A stretch of DNA of 20,206 nucleotides from positions 1 to 20,206 of the forward strand of contig JANBQC010000525.1 of assembly GCA_027576995.1 (NCBI GenBank). The letters are read 5' to 3'. Shown here piece by piece: positions 1-10,700 of the stretch. The position numbers were made by a program, and so were the translations under genes. The stretch is from Dimargaris cristalligena (taxonomy: Eukaryota; Kickxellomycota; Dimargaritomycetes; Dimargaritales; Dimargaritaceae). The first letter of the stretch is position 1. Every line of letters begins with the position of its first letter. A model generated the notes under the pieces. The model was not told the origin of the DNA and ran no database searches. It was given only the letters and a program-made list of their open reading frames with translations.

Positions 1-70
1 GGATGGTGTAGTTGGTTATCACATGCGCCTCACACGCGCAAGGTCTCCGGTTCGATCCCGGATCTTGACA
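1..70 (+). tRNA. tRNA-Val (anticodon CAC), 5' end cut by window edge
   Basis: The anticodon arm is clear: stem TGCGC (24-28), loop CTCACAC (29-35) and stem GCGCA (36-40), placing anticodon CAC at 31-33, which reads the valine codon GUG. The T arm is TCCGG, loop TTCGATC, CCGGA, followed by the 3' acceptor strand TCTTGAC (63-69) and discriminator A70. The D arm begins with GTGT at 6-9. The first three bases GGA can pair with TCT of the 3' acceptor strand (one G-U pair), so about four bases of the 5' acceptor strand lie outside the window. There is no intron after the anticodon. No CCA is encoded, as expected in a eukaryote. Confidence 0.9.
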
Positions 71-826
71 TTTTCTTCAGACTGAGTATTGGCATCCACC
101 GATTTTTTGCTAGAAATGAATGACCAATTTGTAACTAGTTTGATATACATTTTGGAATTATGTGAGTCGTGCCTGAGAGAAATGGGGATGCAATCCCTTT
201 TTGTGCCAGGTAATTCGCCGCTTTTTACCTTATCGAAAGAAACTGATGATGTGACGTTACTTAAAGATGTTATATATATTTTCCACCAAGGACAAGCCGG
301 GAAAGTGAAACGTAATCGCAGTTCGAAAGGGTTTAACATTATCGATGTAATTTTCTTTAACATGGCTAAATTTATCCGCTCTTTTACTTCTTATAGGCAA
401 AATAGGGGGACAGGAACATACTGTGGTTTAGTAAGTTAGCGACTAGTTTAGTTTTTCGAAGTAGCTAAATAGTTGGGCTGGCGGGGTGGTGGTTAGTTTC
501 TACATAGTAAGGGAATGTGTAGCACAGAGAGAAAGGTGGGAGAAAGAGGTTGGGGCATTTGGTACAAATGTGAATCACCTAGACCTACAATGTACCAAAT
601 AGGTACTGCATACTTGGAGGAGATTGCTCAGCCTTGGATCAATCTCCCAGGTGCTGCTGATTCCTTTGACCTTCTTTACATCGCCTTGCGACCATTCCAG
701 TTAATTGATTCAGCCTGGCTCTCTTTAGTATTTACCCAAATTGATGCACCCTTATCGTTGTGCTTAACCTTATATATTGTATTCTAATCCTACCAACATA
801 ATCTTGTTCCATTTCAAAGTAACAAC
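71..826. other. Intergenic stretch, no convincing gene
   Basis: Two open frames on + occur here (about 89-439, opening with TTG, and 515-787), but neither shows a recognisable domain, nearby splice context or homologue that I know. The first overlaps an equally long open frame on the other strand, which suggests chance. A 10-bp inverted repeat at 557-600 is listed separately. The right end must contain the promoter and 5' leader of the small membrane-protein gene that follows. Confidence 0.6.
557..600. repeat. Perfect 10-bp inverted repeat with 24-nt spacer
   Basis: ATTTGGTACA at 557-566 is exactly complementary in reverse to TGTACCAAAT at 591-600. The 24-base interval could be the loop of a hairpin. 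There is no U-tract directly after it. It may be a paired factor-binding site upstream of the small mitochondrial gene, or chance. Confidence 0.6.
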
Positions 827-1547
827 ATGGTAGGCGGCCCTTTCCTTTGAATCCTCTCAAATCTCGTTGCTGTCCACCCATTGGGAACTCGCCCGGTCGC
901 CGTCGTATCGGCCGCATCGTGCTGAGTCTCACACATAAATATATATATATACTTTGAACAGCAGCATGCTCCATCCAACTAACCCCAACTCACCATTGTG
1001 CCCTGTTGTTTTACGTTATTATTCCATAAATTAGGGTGGAGGAAAACGCTACATTTACCCCAAGCACGTCTGGTAAGTTCACTGTTAAGAGTGGCTCGTT
1101 GAACCGAACGCTCCCTGTATTAGAGAGGGTCTACCCCATGGTGATTCAATGCCAACCCTAGTTACACCCCACCATTTTATAGCTAGGGGTTGAGGACGTA
1201 TATAGTTATTAGATTTCCGGCCTGTATGTACAGTTGTTACCCACTTACTCTATGAACCCCTTGAACTAATCCCCTCTATTTCCCTTTTTAATATCATCGC
1301 ACCCGCTCTACCTCTCTCCCCATTAAGGTCGCCTACCGGTGGTTGGTGGACCAACCCGCCCAACTGGAAAACCAACACCTCTATCGTGTTCGCCGGTCTG
1401 TCGGCTACGGTGTTCATGATGTTCACCTTCTCAGCCGCCAAAGAGGAACGCATGACGTATCCGCGCCGTTGGATCCCGTCCATGACCTGGGCCCGGCAAT
1501 TCGAGGACCCCAACTTCAAGCCTCCCCGCCGGGGCGACGATTTTTAA
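827..1547 (+). CDS. Small conserved fungal membrane protein, probably mitochondrial (complex I accessory-type)
   Basis: Three exons are proposed: 827-829 (the ATG alone), 1035-1072 and 1328-1547. The introns are 830-1034 (GTAGGC...TTAG) and 1073-1327 (GTAAGT...TAAG). The joined product is 86 residues. Its middle reads RYIYPKHVW then SPTGGWW, with the Trp codon split by intron 2, and then NPPNWKTNT, one hydrophobic segment (about residues 31-50), charged AAKEERM and PRRWIPSMTWARQF near the end. This Pro-Lys-x-Val-Trp / Gly-Gly-Trp-Trp / Trp-Ile-Pro-Ser layout matches a small family I remember from many fungi, apparently a single-pass protein of the inner mitochondrial membrane and perhaps a complex I accessory subunit; I cannot name the subunit. 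Exons 2 and 3 are strong because the frame and family motif continue across the join. The one-codon first exon is the weak part: it was chosen because the only upstream frame from exon 2 meets a TAG at 1032-1034, which coincides with a splice acceptor, and because AACAACATGG is a good start context followed directly by GT. Confidence 0.62.
938..952. repeat. Short (AT)n tract
   Basis: An AT-dinucleotide run sits inside the proposed first intron of the small membrane-protein gene. It is a simple sequence with no evident function. Confidence 0.8.
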
Positions 1548-2297
1548 AAGCACTCCGCCATTGGACTCTCTCCCTCCTTCGAGAAGGACCCAGCTATACT
1601 ACCCATCAGTCGTTATCGATTGTTCCGGCTTTAGATAGATTACATGTTCTAGGAGAAGATACCTACTTCCGTAGAGTCTGGTACGCTTGTCTTATGGCAT
1701 GACTGCTTCGCACCTCTCCTTTCTTGTTTTTTTCTATATCTTTTTTTTTCTAACGCGTTTTGATGTGTCGGCATTTTATTTATAAATTCAGCTAAATCCT
1801 CGACCAGCCATATTCAGTCAACAGTGGGTATCGTAGTTAGCTTCAGTCATCCAGCCTGAATACTATAGTTAACTGTTAACACAGAGATGTACGTAGTCAG
1901 AGTATCCCAATTAAGCTAATTTCGATAAATATCCTCTCACAGAAGTAACCCCGATTCTGAGAGGAAGTGTCAGCCAGTTTTATAAAAATTACAGTCGAAC
2001 GTTAATGGAATGGAATAAGAAACTGGTAAAGGAAAAGTAAATGGAATATTAATAAAAAAAGGGGGGGAGATATGTGGGATTCAGTGAGGCTGGTTGGATT
2101 AGGCTATAATCCAACCTAGAAGATGGAAATCCCAGGAAAACGAAATCCATAAACGAGTTAATGTTGCCGCAGTCCGCTCAGTCCGGTTCAGACGCTCCTG
2201 GCCCCATTCATGGGTGTACCCACGCAAACAAAAAAAAACGAGACTTGGGGACCAACGTATTTGTAGAAGCAAGTGAGGGAGCACAGCGAATTTCCGC
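1548..2297. other. Region between the 3' ends of two convergent genes
   Basis: This stretch holds the 3' flanks of the membrane-protein gene (+) and the proteasome gene (-). It is AT-rich, with T-runs near 1726-1750 and an A-run followed by a G-run near 2050-2067. No open frame of interest, RNA gene or strong hairpin was recognised. Confidence 0.6.
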
Positions 2298-3331
2298 TTA
2301 GCCCTCGTAGAAAGTAGGCAGCTGATTACCGGGTACGAACATTCGTTCGACGCCTCCTTCCGTAATCACGGCCAAACGAATCGTACCACCCGAGGATCCG
2401 TCGCGGGACATGGCCAACGCAATGGCCTTTTTGACAAAATCGATGGCCTCCTCCCGATTCATATGATCCTTATAATTGGCATCACAGTAACCGTAGATAT
2501 AGCTCGATCCGGATCCGCCGATGGCGTAGGCCTGTTTATGGATACTGCCGCCCAATGGGATACTGTAGACGGAGGGGCCGACGCGTTCGTCCCAGCCGGC
2601 TACAATGATACCCGCCATGAGGTTGTTGCGGTTGGAGTAGCACAGTTCACGGAAGAGGGAAGCAACAACCTGGGTGGTGGGGGCGGCGTTGTGCTGGACT
2701 TGGTACATTTGGGTGTAATAGTGGACAATGTCGGCAACGGCTTGCGTATCGGCCGCACTGCCCGAACGGCAGCAATAGATGCGGTCATGGATTTTGGTCA
2801 ACTTGTCGGTCACTCGGTTGGCAATGTACGAGCCGGTAGTCGTACGCGAATCGGCACCGATGATGACGCCGCCGTCATAAACGACCGCCATAATGGTGGT
2901 CTAGATGGTGATGAAATGTGTGTGGGGGGGATGGGTATTTGAAATACAGATGCATTAGATTGGTTCACTGGGCTAAGGGGGATGGGAGGAGGGGGAAAGG
3001 GAGGGGGCTACGAGCCAGGCACACAGTGAGGGTTGACGCAAACTACATGGCTGTTTTTGTAGGCGGGAACCAGGCAGGTGCCAGGGTGGCCCAAAGTCAT
3101 TCACTATATTGGGGGGAGTACCGAGACCGGGAGATTGGGCCTATAAGAACAATGAACCGGATTCGATACCCCGAGACCAATTCAGCCCGATGTGCTATAG
3201 CTAAGAAGCAGTCTCCGCCCCAGGCCCTATCGTGGGATGAGTAGAGAGAGGCGGAAGTTCCTGCATTGGCCACACAGGTTTGGTATACTTACACCCAAAT
3301 TGACTTCACCGGACTTGAGAGATGGGGCCAT
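2298..3331 (-). CDS. PRE3: 20S proteasome beta-1 subunit (caspase-like, PSMB6/Pre3)
   Basis: Two exons: 3331-3293 (13 codons, [13 protein letters not shown]) and 2900-2298. They are joined across intron 3292-2901 (GTAAGT...CTAG, 392 nt) to give 213 residues. This is one of the three catalytic beta subunits of the 20S core and cleaves after acidic residues. The propeptide ends in Gly, and the mature chain begins TTIMAV with catalytic Thr1. Counting from Thr1, Asp17, Arg19 and Lys33 of the active site are present, as is Arg45, the residue typical of the beta-1 substrate pocket. Family blocks [54 protein letters not shown] and RDGSSGG are all intact. Length and propeptide size fit yeast Pre3. 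The product is expected in the 26S proteasome of nucleus and cytosol. The upstream start is required because the uninterrupted frame lacks Thr1 and the propeptide. Confidence 0.96.
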
Positions 3332-4118
3332 CGTAGCAAATTAGGTCGACTCGGAACGAGACTGGGTGGGGGGAGCGGGGAAGGGTGGCTATTGGTAAGG
3401 TAAACCTTGGTGAAAATGGAATGAAGAAAGTTGGAGCTATATAGACGAATAAAGGAAGTGAGGTGGTAATCGAGATGAAGAAGTAAATGGGAACTGGAAT
3501 CGAGGAAACAAGTTCGGTTGATGCTGGACAGGAGGGTGAGAGGATCGGGGTAAAGACTCTATACTATACTATTGCAGCCAGTAAGCGAAGGCGTATGGAG
3601 GCTGCGAATCAAATGGTGGGCGGAGTTGGGTGGTTAGCGCTGACAAATAGTGCTGTGGGGCAATAATGGAAAATATATCTTTCGCTGGACGTAACTTTCG
3701 CTTGGTCGGGCTCTATGATTTCGCAGTCTATGATTCCACGCCCATTTGTAATTTTCATAACACTTATAATTAAGGCCATCTACCATAAACTACAGTTTCA
3801 ATGGCAATGGTAATATGTAGTGGGCCTATAGACCTACTTAATATACAATGTGGAGTATGTCACTTGCCATTTTAAAATTTTGAATCTTATAGATATATTC
3901 TAAGGCGTTAAATGCCCAGACTCTCTTTGCTAGTCCATCCCACTCACTGAGAGCTCTAAAGATACAAGCAGTCCAACCCGTATCAAGTAAAGGACTTCTT
4001 ACTATGAAGCTTTTAAAAAATAGATGATTTAATATGGCAATGTACAAGGCCTGTAAAGTACGTGTCAAAATAACAAGACCGCGGTGATGGGAAATCAATG
4101 CTGGCGAAATAATCGAAG

Positions 4119-4146
4119 ATATATATATATGTATATTTATATATAC
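4119..4146. repeat. AT-rich simple tract
   Basis: An imperfect TA-dinucleotide run, interrupted by G and TTT, in intergenic DNA. Confidence 0.8.
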
Positions 4147-4322
4147 CTAAAAAGCGAAATCAACTCCACGGAAAACTACCGAAGAGACTGATTAGATAAT
4201 TACCATCTATACGTATCCCTTCTAGTGTCATTAGAGTAAAGGATATTGTTGGGTCTTAACCAAGCCTGTTGGCAATCAGGAAATTCAACAGTCGTTTAAC
4301 TGACCGAATAAATATATGCCTA

Positions 4323-4349
4323 GGAGAGAGAGAGAGAGAGAGAGAGAGG
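4323..4349. repeat. (GA)n microsatellite
   Basis: About twelve GA repeats without interruption lie some 130 bases beyond the stop codon of the DNAJC3 gene. It is likely to vary in length between isolates. Confidence 0.95.
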
Positions 4350-4479
4350 CAATAAGAGGTAGGCGAACCGAGCTCAAATGTTTCCAGCCCCAATACGGAC
4401 TATTGCAGCATGTCGTTTCACGGCAACAGATTATTGGGGGACCATTCCGACCAGAGGGAAAGAATTCGGCTTAGAGCAT

Positions 4480-6402
4480 TTACATGTTAAAGTGGAACTT
4501 GAATTGTTGGCCACCGCCGCCGCCAGCCGTGAAACCTTCGAACGGGAAACCTCCACCACCGCCACCACCCCCACCGAAGGGGTTAAAACCACCCGCAAAG
4601 TGATGGAAGCCGCCCTCCCCGCCGTGTCCACCGCCGCCGGCTCCATTGTTACCGGTCGGATCGGCTGGGTCACCACCCTGGTCGAAAATGGACCGCTTCT
4701 CTTCGTCTGACAGAATTTCATTGGCCAGGTTAATTTCACCCATCTTCGCGTTGACCTCGGCCTCGCTCAAATCACCATTGTAGAGATCCGGGTGCCATTT
4801 CTGGGCCAGTTTACGGTAGGCCTTTTTGATTTGGGCTTGGGTGGCGTCTTTGGGTACATCAAGAATCTTGTAATAATCTTTGCGTTGGGCCTGGCGTTGG
4901 AGTTGCTGGGCCTTGTGGAGCTTCTGCTGGAGCTCGCGCTGCTGTTGGGTGTTGAGCTGGGCGGTACCAGCCGCCTGCTGGTCCTTGGCCCGGTTCAAAT
5001 CCTGGAAGGCCTTTTCACCGTCCTCCAAGGCAAGGTACATATCGGCACGCAGCAGCAGGAGTTCAGCGTCGTTGGGGGATAGATCCAATGCCGAAGTGCA
5101 CCAGGTGACACCGGGTTCGTTTTTCTTGAAGCCGGCGAAACAGCGGCAAGCCAAGGCATGCAGTTTGGCTAGGAGTCGTTCGGGCACGGCACCGTCCGCT
5201 GCTTTGGAGGACTTCTTTAAGTCAGCGGGGACCCCCAATTGGGCGAGAACCTCGCGCACCTGACCTTCCAGTTCTTGGATCAGGCCCTGGGGGGCTGTTT
5301 CGTCCTCGCCCTTTCGCTTGGTCTGGGCCAAATGGAAGGCGGTCAAGGTCTTAGCGGCGGTGTTGAACTTATTCTTGCTGTAGTCCTTTTCCACGGCCTG
5401 GATTTGCTTCTCAATCTTTTTAATCTGGCGGAAGATGGCCTTGCACGCCTTGTTGTCTGGATCTGAGTTCAGGCAGATCTTAATGGCGGCTATAGCCTTG
5501 GTGGGCTGATACATGATGAAGTAGTAGAGTTGGGAGACCTTGCGGACGACAGCTAATTGAGAGGAGTCGATTTGAACGGCTCGGCTGGAGTGGTAGTCCC
5601 AGGGAAAAACATATAATGATAACAGAAAATGATTTATCACATTAGGGGGGGGGTTGGTAGCTTCAAGGTAAGTGTAACTAATGGCAGGCTAATCTTAAAC
5701 AGACTGGTGAAGCAGAATTTTGTTGAGACGAGGAATATAATTACGTATCGAAAGGCAGGCTTACCTATAATCTGCGACAGCCTTCTCGGCGTTTCCTTGG
5801 CGAAGGTAACAGTCGGCGCGCAGCTCGTAGAGTTCAGTCATTTGGGTAGCGATTTTGAGAGCGTCCGAACTAGTCTGGACACAGCGAGAGTATTTCGCCG
5901 CTTCCAAGGCCGCCTTGGTATTCTCGAAGCCCCGTTCAGCAGTCTGGAGCTGGTCCAGGGCCTTTTGGGCCTCTTCCGAAGGGGGGGTAGCACTGGCCAA
6001 TTTTTGGAGGTGTTCCCAATCGGCCCGGGCTTGACCAAACTGACCCCGTCGGGTCAGCAGTTTGCCCCGCTGGGTCAGGGCGGGTTCAAAGTTGGGATTC
6101 AGCTGTAGGGCTTGGTTCAAATCGGCCAAGGCCGCCACCGACCGGCCTTTGGACAAGTACACGGCGGCCCGTTTGAAATAGATGAGGGGCTGGGTGGCAT
6201 CGGTGTCGAGGGCCTCTTGGTAACTGTCGAGGGCCTCCTGGTATCGCCCGGCGGTGAAACTGGCCTGGGCGGCGTCGAGATGGGCCTGTACAGCGGGCAC
6301 GTCAAAGAAATCCTGGTCATGGGCGAAGGCGGGCCGCCAGGAAGTGGAGGCCAGTAGAGTCGGCGCCAGGGCACATGCCCAAACGGCAGAGGAGAAGCGC
6401 AT
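4480..6402 (-). CDS. DNAJC3: ER-lumenal TPR/J-domain co-chaperone, DNAJC3 (P58IPK) type
   Basis: Two exons, 6402-5765 and 5584-4480, are joined across a 180-nt intron (GTAAGC...CCAG) to give 580 residues. The intron splits a Ser codon and the join restores the TPR sequence ADYS/RAVQID. Residues 1-27 form a signal peptide ending AFA. TPR repeats cover roughly 35-430 and should bind unfolded chains. The J domain is at about 448-522 with HPD at 477-479, which stimulates Hsp70 (BiP) ATPase. A Gly/Phe-rich tail ends in FKFHFN plus Met, matching the metazoan DNAJC3 C-terminus. There is no HDEL-like ending, also as in DNAJC3. Start choice: an earlier in-frame ATG exists at 6645, but MRFSSAV begins a clean signal peptide. 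The tail holds long Gly runs (codon GGT/GGC rich), and the protein is longer than the roughly 500-residue human one. The role in protecting ER proteostasis is inferred from the family. Confidence 0.95.
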
Positions 6403-7758
6403 GGAGTGAAGTGTAGGGGGGAGAGCGAATGGCCGAAGGGGGTAGCGAAAGTATAAAAAAGGCCGTCGAAGGATAGGCGGACAGCGGTCACAATTACTGA
6501 CGACGAACTGCGGCGCACTACTAGTGGAGGCTATAAAATATGAGAATCGGCTAGCAATGATGACAGCGGACCGAATTGTGTAGGGAATATTTAGGTGAAT
6601 AGTAGGAAAAGGCGAGCTGGCTAGTCGGAGAGGAAATGGGGGCAATATATACTATATGCTCGACCCATTTTTTGAGCCACACTGTGTATGTGAAATGTGG
6701 AGTGAAGTACACGCGCTAAACACCCATACACAGAGATCTTAGCGGGGGGACCACATATCAACATGGCATAGGATCATTTACAGGGCTAAAAATACATACC
6801 CCTTCCGCAACCCAATAGAAATAACCCGCCCATCGTTTTGGTGAGTGGCTGGACTATTGGCCGCACAATAAAGGGGGAGGCTTTGTTGGCTCCCGGCCAT
6901 TGGTCGATTGCCGGCGTGGACCCTGACCCCCAGAGACCAAGCAACCCCGCCCGGGTCCCTCTCCCTGAGGAATGTACCTAAGCGAGCTCAAGGGAGGAAG
7001 GGATTGCCTATTCTTTACACATCATCTATCCTCCCCAATTCCCTGCTTCAACTCAACACTCTTTTCCACCAAAAAACCTTGGCCCATTTTAGTCAGGAAT
7101 ACGCAAATGAGTCATGGTTTTATCCATTCCGATATCCGTAAATGTTCACACGCTGCTTCTTTTTGAGCAATTTTAAACGTCTAGAGTGCCATAAATGTGA
7201 CAATGTTTTGAAAGTCGTCCCCTCAATTTTGCACACTACCCAAGGGTGAAAGGTGTTCTTCGTTTAGTGGGCATGGAAGCGGTAGTTATCACGGCCGCTC
7301 TCTACTATGGGTATGCTGTATACCACCGACTAACAGCTGGTTAACCCATAGAGAAATAGGTCAGTCTTTTCCAGCATAGCTAATATACTTATAGGGAAAG
7401 TCATTAAATCAGCCGAATTCGATATGGGCAAAGCGTCAGGAATAGGATGACGTCGGAGTAAAACATAGTAGAGGACTGTGCTACAGCAAGGTGAATAGAG
7501 AACAAGTTACAGTGTGATAGAGTGAACGAGAAATAATATACTACTAGGAGAGAAAGTGACGTTGTGGACATTTCCAACTACAACCCTCACTTGAATTCTT
7601 CACCACCATCCCTTCCAACGAACAGTCCCGCCCTCTCCATTCGTTACATCTCATACCCCCAACTTCCTGCTCTCGATTCCTTCTTTACCCTCTCAATCCC
7701 TCATATTACAAACCCCCCTCATACCACACACTCCTCCTCCCCATCGCGTCTGGTATCC
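6403..7758. other. Divergent promoter region, DNAJC3 (-) and WDR91 (+)
   Basis: This 1.36-kb gap separates two divergent genes and should carry both promoters. CCAAT boxes occur at 6812-6816 (+) and, in reverse, at 6856-6860 and 6899-6903. A palindromic bZIP-type site is listed separately, and TGACGT cores occur at 7448-7453 and 7557-7562. The last 200 bases before the WDR91 start are pyrimidine-rich, resembling a 5' leader. Open frames here (for example 6908-7141) show no domain. Confidence 0.5.
7107..7115. promoter_or_regulatory. Perfect Gcn4/AP-1-type bZIP palindrome
   Basis: ATGAGTCAT is the full palindromic consensus bound by fungal Gcn4-like and AP-1-like bZIP factors. It lies between divergent genes, about 645 bases upstream of the WDR91 start and 705 from the DNAJC3 start. 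Occupancy is unknown and a 9-mer can occur by chance. Confidence 0.35.
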
Positions 7759-10700
7759 ATGAACTCCGTGCCTTACGTTGACGAGCTCATCCGAGAATAT
7801 CTCGTCGTAAGTATTAAGCTCAGTTACTCTCTTTCAGCGAGCATTACAGGAGCCATTCTGCCATTGGTCCCGTCCAGTGGTGTATGGCGGTAGCCAGCGG
7901 TTGCACAACTTAAACTGAATCGCATCGCCGCTGGCATGGGCGCAGGATTGGGGCACCCATCCCTGTATACCCATCCAACTGGTCATTGACTTGTTTGCAT
8001 TAACTCCGACCTTGTCACCCATGGCTGCTCTTCTAGTTTCGGGGGTTTACGACAACCCTAAAGGCCTTTGACACCGACAACCGACTGGACAAGGATAAAG
8101 GTTTCCAGGTAAGTTAGTCGAGTCTGATATTGTATTGTCCTTTAAAGCTACCCGAGGGGCCTTGACGTATTCCTGTATGCGCATACACCCCCCCTTAGTA
8201 TCCTTATATTGTCTAATTGTGCCCCCTCCCCTTGTGTATGCATGATTCATTCAACTTCACTTCACTCCTCCTTGGTGTATAACAATGGCTTACTTTATAT
8301 ATATTTCGGGAATGCCCACCTAGCCGGAGAAGATATCCCAGCATCTCATTGACCTGGTCGCCGGCCTGGATATTCAGGGGGTCATCGGCTACTGGCGCTA
8401 TTTGGACCTCCGCTTCTTCTCGCGACTCGAGGAGAAATACAGTTCCGGTGTTCGGTTCATCGAACAAGAATTGGTGCGATACTGTATCATTACTGGTATG
8501 TCCCTTCATTGCTCGCATTACAACCTCTACGTCACGTATGATTTTAATGTACCCAACAATATTAATAACAAACCTATGAACTCCGGCAATCTCCGAAATT
8601 AATTGGGTTGTACACCGCTCCCCTCTTTTTGGTATATTCATGCTTACGCGATGCCCATATGTCTGACAACACGTTCCTTTCCTATTGACGGCTACCTATT
8701 CCCCAAATCTTCAGCCCTCAAAGAAAAAGCGCGAACCAAAGTACTGGAATGTCTCGAAATATACGCACCCGAAATGATCCATACCTCTGAATGGACCCGC
8801 TGGTTCGGTAAGCATGTTTAGAATATATCCCCGCCCTTTTGTTCGATTTTAGACTTTTATGCAAGGCCTTAGTAATTGATTTGACCAGCCGGTTTTTAGT
8901 TACGCATTCTCTAATACGCTCCCATCTTAACCAAAATCTTATACTTGGTTTTCGACTTACCGCCGTCTTCCAATCGCCCGTAGCTCTGCCCTACGTCCTT
9001 ATGCCTCAGGATGACCCTTATTTTCGCCTCTACTTCACACCCCAATGGCAAGAGACCTTCCGCACGTCACTGCGGAACTTCATTGACACCGTCTTCAAAC
9101 ATATGCGTAAGCCAATATTCTAAGTTAACCTTCTCAGGATGTGTCAGTATACTGTCAATACGCCTCACTACACCCGTTTAGGTTCAGCCCACGGCTAACC
9201 AACCCAATCCATGATTTGGTATTTCTCGGTGACTGTAATTCTAGCCCTACCCGGTCTATTAGGCTACCAAATTGATTTTCTAAACCGAAAATCAATGCAA
9301 ACCGAAATCCAGAATCTCAAGGCGACGGTGCGCCAACTTCGTGGTCAACTGGAAACCAGCACTATGCAGACTCGGGCTATTCAACGGAAATTGGATTACA
9401 CATCAGCCGCCGCCGCTGCTGCTGCCACAGCTGCCGCTGTAGCTACAGCCATGTCCAGTTCTACCAACTCCTCGGATCATCCGGAATGTAGCACCCCTCC
9501 ACAGCCACCACCCCCGGCACCTGCCACATCAACGTCAACATCGATGGTTGGACTTCCTATCAAATCCATCGACAGGGCCAGCATTTCCGAGGGTATCCGG
9601 GGATTCTGGGGCCGGTCTACCGGGCAAAATCACCCACCCGAATCAGTCCGCGATAGTTTATCCAAAAGCCACTCCTTTTCGAGTCGCGTATCAGATTTGG
9701 AGGTTAGTCGGCAGGCAACCCAGTCAACGGATGCGGCCGACCGGCGGTCAATTCGGTCGGTGTCTTCGCTGCCAATAATGGAAAATGTGCCTTATACAAT
9801 CACTAGCCAGGTAAGAAACCCCTCTAGATTGTGCAGCAATGGTAGGGTTTAATGAGGGTATGTACCCCAGCTACTGATCGATCACGCCATAGTAAACGAT
9901 GCTAGTAACCTCCACCACAAAACCCAATTGCATACCACTTTACGGAATGTCGACTTCACCCAATAGGAAATTTACCAGGAACATTCGTCGGAAGTTGTAG
10001 ATGCCCGGTTCTCAATTGATGGCAATCTGATCGCAAGTTTCGATACAGACGGTATCATCAAGTAAGTTCGCTTAATATAATGCATCATTTAATCTGATGT
10101 ACTGCCAGCTTCATATTTCTTCATCATAGCTGTGCCATTTGCCACGGTATTTGATCAAATTCCAGTAATTTAATCAATCCTATATTTGCTTATTGATCCG
10201 CCTCCCGATTACTTCATTTCATCCCGCCTTAGAGTCTGGAGCCCTTCGTCCGCCCTTACCAAAGCCAACGTGAAGATTACCACTGTTCCCCAAGTCACTT
10301 GTGTAGAATGGGAACCCAAAGCGAGCAAAGTACTACTATTTATTGGTACCAGTTCTGGACTCATTAAAATATACAGCACCGAAACTAAAGCCGTGGTACA
10401 CGAGTTTGTTTGTCCTAACCGCCACCCCCGGCTGACTCACCTATGCTGCGCCCGTAGCGCTGCATTACTGGTTAGCATATCTCTTTCCCACCATCCTACC
10501 TCACCATCTACTGATATGGCTGCTTCTGGGAGCGGTGGCGCTGACCAAGTACCTACATCGCCCCTCCAACTTTTTCCGTCCATTGACTCCCCACCCCATT
10601 CACCAGGGTCAACAAACGGCGAAGCGCCATCAATTTCTTCCTACCAGCAGACACCGTCGTCGCCGTCGGTGCCTTTATCGGCGACGTCCATGTCCGTGAC

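Larger units (their letters stand above)
3332..4479. other. Intergenic: proteasome gene promoter and DNAJC3 3' flank
   Basis: Over 1.1 kb separates the proteasome start from the stop of the DNAJC3 gene, both on the - strand. It contains a GGTGGCTAT motif at 3384-3392, about 55 bases upstream of the proteasome ATG, an AT-rich tract at 4119-4146 and a GA microsatellite at 4323-4349. An 86-codon open frame on - (4098-3838) has no recognisable domain and is not called. Confidence 0.55.

Noticed and set aside
89..439. Open frame on + after the tRNA, with an equally long antisense frame at 19-363
   Set aside because: It opens with TTG, shows no domain, and both strands are open together, with the antisense reading into the tRNA itself.
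2463..2942. 159-codon + strand frame over the proteasome gene
   Set aside because: It is the antisense shadow of a strongly conserved catalytic subunit.
3384..3392. GGTGGCTAT near the proteasome start as a proteasome control element
   Set aside because: It differs at two of nine positions from the yeast Rpn4 site, and the Rpn4 system is not known to extend to early-diverging fungi.
3838..4098. 86-codon frame on the - strand in the 1.1-kb gap
   Set aside because: It has no recognisable motif, partner exon or composition bias, and is within reach of chance in AT-rich DNA.
6403..6645. N-terminal extension of DNAJC3 from an earlier in-frame ATG
   Set aside because: The extension would bury the signal peptide that starts at the 6402 ATG; it is more likely a 5' leader.
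6812..6831. ER stress element (CCAAT, nine bases, CCACG) upstream of DNAJC3
   Set aside because: After CCAAT and nine bases the sequence is CCGCC, not CCACG.
7807..7837. A very short 31-nt first intron of WDR91 ending at CTTTCAG
   Set aside because: The following frame does not give the LisH continuation, whereas the acceptor at 8036 gives FRGFTTTLKAFD in phase.
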